A stretch of 9,634 bases of DNA from Helicobacter sp. (GTDB lineage: Bacteria; Campylobacterota; Campylobacteria; Campylobacterales; Helicobacteraceae): assembly GCA_029257755.1 (NCBI GenBank), contig JARIAP010000182.1, positions 1 through 9,634 of the forward strand, in the 5' to 3' direction. The translations under genes and the position numbers were made by a program. Within the stretch, counting starts at the first letter, position 1. Every line of letters begins with the position of its first letter. Shown one piece after another: positions 6,891 through 9,634 of this stretch. Below the pieces are notes generated by a model. The model was not told the origin of the DNA, ran no database searches, and was given only the letters and a program-made list of their open reading frames with translations.

Positions 6891-9356
6891 TTAAAATAAT
6901 CTTATACTTCTTAACCTCATTGCATTTAAGACAACACTAATTGAACTAAGACTCATAGCAAGTGATGCAAACATAGGATTTAACATTATACCAAATCCAT
7001 TTAAGGCGCCCATAGCAATAGGAATACATATAACATTATAAAGAAAAGCAAAAAATAAATTTTGGCGTATATTTGATAAAGTTGCTTTACTAAGAAAAAT
7101 ACAATCCCATAAATTACCTAAATTATTTGAAAAATAAATAATATCTCCATATTCAATACTTATTGAACTTCCACTTGACATTACTATAGATACATTTGAT
7201 TGTGCTATTGCTATGGAATCATTCATTCCATCTCCTACCATAATAACTTTATGCCCCATATTTTGCAAATCTTTTATATATTGTAGTTTATCTTGCGGTG
7301 TGCATTGTGCATGATATTTTACATTCAACTCTTTAGCAACTAAAGAAACATTTCTTTCGCTATCGCCACTTAGTATCTCACATACTATATTGTTTTCTTT
7401 TAATTTAGCAAAGAGATTTTTAGAATCATCTTTTAATTCTTCTTTAAGTAGTATTTTTGAAATTAATGTGTATTCATTTGCACTAGAATCTAGTTTGGCT
7501 AAGTATATATTTATGCCATCATCTTCTTGCAATAAATCTTTATTGTTTATTGCAATAGATTCCATAAGCTTCTTGTTACCAATTATAAAGTTTTCTTTTT
7601 TAGATATAAATTCTAATGTTGCTTTTATACCTAAATTATCTATATGTTTGCTTTCATGTATGTGTAAAAAAACTAAATTATTTGCATGTTTGCAAATTGA
7701 CTTTGCTATTACATGATTACTTGTAGATTCCATAGAAGCTACAATTTGCAATATATCTTGTTGTGTAAAACTATCATTATATATATTTATAGAATACAAA
7801 ATAAAATCTCTTTTTGTAAGTGTCCCTGTTTTATCAAATACAATATAATCACATGTTGGCAATTGCTCTATGCTTTGTGCATTCTTAAAAAATATACCCA
7901 TTTTATTTGCCCTAGCATTTGCACATAATATAGCCATAGGTGTAGCTAATCCCAATGCACATGGACATGAGATTAAAAGTGTGTTAGCAAAAAATATAAG
8001 TGCTGTTTGAATATCTGATTTAAAAAACCAAAAAATAAAACTTAAACTAGCAAGACATAAAACAATTGGAACAAAAATGCCTGATATTTTGTCTGCTAAT
8101 TGTGCTATTTTTGCTTTGCTTTCATAGGAGTTTTGTATTAGTTCTTGCATTTTCGATAATGTAGAATTTTTTGTTGTGCTTGTTGCTTGCATGATAAAAG
8201 ATGTTTCTAAATTTAATGTTCCTGCATATAAATTTTGGTTTATGTCTTTTGTAATAGGTAAATTTTCACCACTAAGCATACTTTCATCAATATTTGCTTT
8301 TTGTGAAATTAAGATTCCATCTACTGGTATATAACTATTGGCTTGTATTCGCAAATAATCACCTACTTTTATAGAATCTACGGATATTTCTTGTGTATTT
8401 GATGATTTAGTTGTTTGTAACTTGTGTGCTGTTTCTACTTTTGTTTTTAACAATAATGTTGCATTTTCCATAGCTTTATTTTTTGCATTTTCTTCTATAA
8501 ATTTACCAATCATAATAAAACACAAAATTACACAAACACTTTCAAAATAAATATTATGTAAAGATTCTATATTTCCATAAAATAAAACATTTAACAAAAC
8601 AAAAAAACTATAAAAAAATCCAGTAAGACTACCTAATGCAACAAGAGAATCCATGTTTGGATATAAGTTTATTATTGCTTTTATGCCGCGTATATAAAAT
8701 GATCTACCAAAGTGCATAACACATAGGGTTAAAAATAATTGCAAAAAAGCATTAATTTTTAAATCATATAAAAAACTAGGTAATGGTAAAAGCATAGGCC
8801 CCATGCTAATATAAAGTATAATAATGGTTAAAAATACACTAATAATTAGTCGTCTTTTTGTGTTTAGTATAATATTTTCTATATAGTATAGAATTGTTTT
8901 TATATTTGATAATAGTTTAGTGCTTTTGTTTGTATGTTCAATATTATCGCAATCTTGCTTTATGTTAGATTCTGTGTTGTTATTTGAAGTATTATTTGTT
9001 TTTACAAACAAGTTATTTTGCATATTAAGTGTATTTTTTGGGGTAAATACTGCATTTTGTGTTTGTGTGTTTTTTACAAACATATTTGTTTGTGTTTGTA
9101 ATTCTGCTTTATAGCCAACAGATTCTATTATTGATATAATATCTTCTTTATTTGCTTTTGTGGAATCAAATTCTATTCTAGCTGTATGTGTAAGTAAAAA
9201 TACTTCTGCCTTTAGTATAAAATCTTTGTTTTTTAATGCTTTTTCTATTGCATTTGAACAAGACATGCAACTCATACCAGATATTGATACTCTTATAGTT
9301 TGTGTTTTGTTGTTTGTTTTTTGATTCTGCGGAAAAGATACTTTTTGCTCTTTCAT
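6891..9356 (-). CDS. copA: Copper-exporting P1B-1-type ATPase CopA
   Basis: CopA exports Cu(I) across the inner membrane at the cost of ATP. Numbered from the ATG at 9356 (821 aa), the order is: HMA domain with GMSCMSC (Cys30, Cys33; about 20-85), an Asn/Gln/Thr-rich linker (about 86-150), membrane segments near 169-190, 203-222, 237-259 and 271-288, the actuator loop LSGENLP (Glu364), segments near 428-447 and 452-475 with CPC (464-466), phosphorylation site DKTGT (Asp508), the nucleotide domain with SNHV (His548), GDGMND (708-713), and last segments with Tyr773-Asn774 and MSLSS (801-805). CPC, YN and MxxSS together indicate P1B-1 copper specificity. The family resemblance is to H. pylori CopA ('VMHFGRSFYIRG', 'YFESVCVI'), not to FixI/CcoI. 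The frame extends to a TTG at 9395, but AAGGAG 7 nt before 9356 marks the ATG. The HP dipeptide is HV, the GxG is NxG, and the linker is expanded. No copZ/copP-like chaperone gene follows. Confidence 0.93.
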   Translation of the reverse strand: MKEQKVSFPQNQKTNNKTQTIRVSISGMSCMSCSNAIEKALKNKDFILKAEVFLLTHTARIEFDSTKANKEDIISIIESVGYKAELQTQTNMFVKNTQTQNAVFTPKNTLNMQNNLFVKTNNTSNNNTESNIKQDCDNIEHTNKSTKLLSNIKTILYYIENIILNTKRRLIISVFLTIIILYISMGPMLLPLPSFLYDLKINAFLQLFLTLCVMHFGRSFYIRGIKAIINLYPNMDSLVALGSLTGFFYSFFVLLNVLFYGNIESLHNIYFESVCVILCFIMIGKFIEENAKNKAMENATLLLKTKVETAHKLQTTKSSNTQEISVDSIKVGDYLRIQANSYIPVDGILISQKANIDESMLSGENLPITKDINQNLYAGTLNLETSFIMQATSTTKNSTLSKMQELIQNSYESKAKIAQLADKISGIFVPIVLCLASLSFIFWFFKSDIQTALIFFANTLLISCPCALGLATPMAILCANARANKMGIFFKNAQSIEQLPTCDYIVFDKTGTLTKRDFILYSINIYNDSFTQQDILQIVASMESTSNHVIAKSICKHANNLVFLHIHESKHIDNLGIKATLEFISKKENFIIGNKKLMESIAINNKDLLQEDDGINIYLAKLDSSANEYTLISKILLKEELKDDSKNLFAKLKENNIVCEILSGDSERNVSLVAKELNVKYHAQCTPQDKLQYIKDLQNMGHKVIMVGDGMNDSIAIAQSNVSIVMSSGSSISIEYGDIIYFSNNLGNLWDCIFLSKATLSNIRQNLFFAFLYNVICIPIAMGALNGFGIMLNPMFASLAMSLSSISVVLNAMRLRSIRLF
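8997..9086 (-). repeat. Degenerate repeats in the copA linker-coding segment
   Basis: Two 18-nt units (9069-9086 and 8997-9014) share 14 of 18 bases, including an identical 12-mer, and encode NMFVKN and NLFVKT. Around them lie ACA/CAA-rich runs encoding QTQT and NTQTQN. The pattern suggests linker growth by slippage or short duplication between the HMA domain and the first membrane helix. Confidence 0.45.
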
Positions 9357-9363
9357 GTAATAA

Positions 9364-9369
9364 CTCCTT
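9364..9369 (-). promoter_or_regulatory. Shine-Dalgarno that fixes the copA start
   Basis: On the minus strand AAGGAG lies 7 nt before the ATG at 9356. It falls inside the upstream extension that begins at TTG 9395. The extension residues (Met-Asp-Tyr-Cys-Arg...) have no family counterpart, so the ATG is the real start. Confidence 0.7.
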
Positions 9370-9408
9370 TTATAATGGAATCGACAATAATCCAATATTA
9401 TTAATGTT

Positions 9409-9414
9409 ATTATA
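9409..9414 (-). promoter_or_regulatory. Candidate copA -10 box
   Basis: The minus strand carries a perfect TATAAT 52 nt before the copA ATG. A TTGAAT lies 19 nt further upstream. A 19-bp spacer is longer than standard and is typical of MerR-family-controlled promoters, but I find no convincing dyad in the spacer, so this may be chance. The leader includes a small AATAAT/ATTATT inverted repeat (9386-9402). Confidence 0.45.
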
Positions 9415-9473
9415 CTTGATTTTTCTTATACGCATTCAATGTTTGAGTATAAATAACTGATTGTGTTTTTGTA

Positions 9474-9495
9474 AGTTTTTACTTAAGTCAAAACT
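9474..9495. repeat. 22-bp imperfect palindrome upstream of copA
   Basis: The half-sites AGTTTTTACTT and AAGTCAAAACT are inverted complements at 10 of 11 positions and meet at a central ACTTAAGT. It lies 60 bp upstream of the candidate copA -10 box. No T-run follows on either strand, so it is not an obvious terminator. A dimeric regulator site is one possible reading. The rest of 9415-9634 is A/T-rich with no gene I can support. Confidence 0.45.
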
Positions 9496-9634
9496 ATTTG
9501 TTATAAAAAATCAAAATAAAATCTATAAAATTAGTTTGAAAGTTATATTGGTTTGTAACAAGTATTATCATAAATTTTTAACCTATTAATCATTAACCAC
9601 ATGCAAACATTGTTTCATTACAATGATAGATAAG

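Noticed and set aside
7390..7928. Two plus-strand open frames antisense to copA, with Cys/Phe/Ile-rich translations
   Set aside because: They are shadows of the copA N- and P-domain coding sequence, with no ribosome-binding site or promoter.
9409..9439. 19-bp spacing between TTGAAT and TATAAT, suggestive of a CueR/MerR-type copper promoter
   Set aside because: There is no dyad of MerR type within the spacer, and -35 boxes are generally not used in this phylum. Likely coincidence in A/T-rich DNA.
9593..9634. Minus-strand open segment ending ...NETMFACG at a TAA, possibly the tail of a gene entering from the right edge
   Set aside because: Only 13 codons are visible, another frame stays open slightly longer, and no family can be recognised. 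Too short to annotate.
1..9634. Mobile element, CRISPR array, tRNA or defence-system signatures
   Set aside because: No transposase, terminal inverted repeats, spaced direct repeats, tRNA cloverleaf or defence domains were seen. The content is housekeeping and copper transport.

Overview
The window looks like a core chromosomal segment of a low-GC (about 30% by eye) member of the Campylobacterota, most likely Helicobacter or a close relative. The reasons are the Helicobacter-like protein variants (a PIMT with 'QWISAPLTVAKMT', a cysteine-free uS4, a CopA with 'VMHFGRSFYIRG' and 'YFESVCVI'), the extended -10 promoters of the TGnTATAAT type, and separately encoded nrdB and alpha-operon genes. 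The lineage assignment rests on remembered family sequences, not on a search.

Layout from left to right. Positions 1-126 may hold the 3' end of an unidentified plus-strand gene. thiD (246-1073, +) encodes the HMP/HMP-P kinase of thiamine synthesis and has its own extended -10 promoter. It converges on a minus-strand cluster, with an A/T-rich hairpin (1079-1116) between the two gene ends. That cluster reads nrdB -> nitrilase-family amidohydrolase -> pcm (3563 down to 1113). The genes overlap by 14 and 4 nt, so translation is probably coupled, and a clear TGCTATAAT promoter precedes nrdB. It joins class Ia ribonucleotide reductase beta, a small-molecule C-N hydrolase and the L-isoaspartyl protein repair methyltransferase.

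Next comes the compact alpha operon, also on the minus strand: rpmJ-rpsM-rpsK-rpsD-rpoA-rplQ (6658 down to 3738), with gaps of only 3-18 nt. In many bacteria infA, and often map and secY, lie just upstream of rpmJ. Here the upstream neighbour is instead copA, a P1B-1 copper-exporting ATPase (9356 down to 6891, minus), separated by a 232-nt A/T-rich spacer. The spacer holds a terminator-like hairpin for copA, a perfect 14-bp palindrome, candidate -10 elements, and an rpmJ leader whose Shine-Dalgarno can fold into a hairpin. The right end (9357-9634) is an A/T-rich upstream region of copA with a TATAAT box and a 22-bp imperfect palindrome.

I see no mobile element, CRISPR array, tRNA, rRNA or defence system. 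Nothing here amounts to a clearly new biological system. The points most worth a second look are the divergent nucleotide-binding motifs and the expanded Asn/Gln/Thr-rich linker of CopA, the two palindromes around copA, the truncated spc/alpha junction with its possible SD hairpin, and the coupled nrdB-amidase-pcm operon. Three starts should be set downstream of the longest open frame: rpoA (5117), copA (9356) and probably the amidase (2509).
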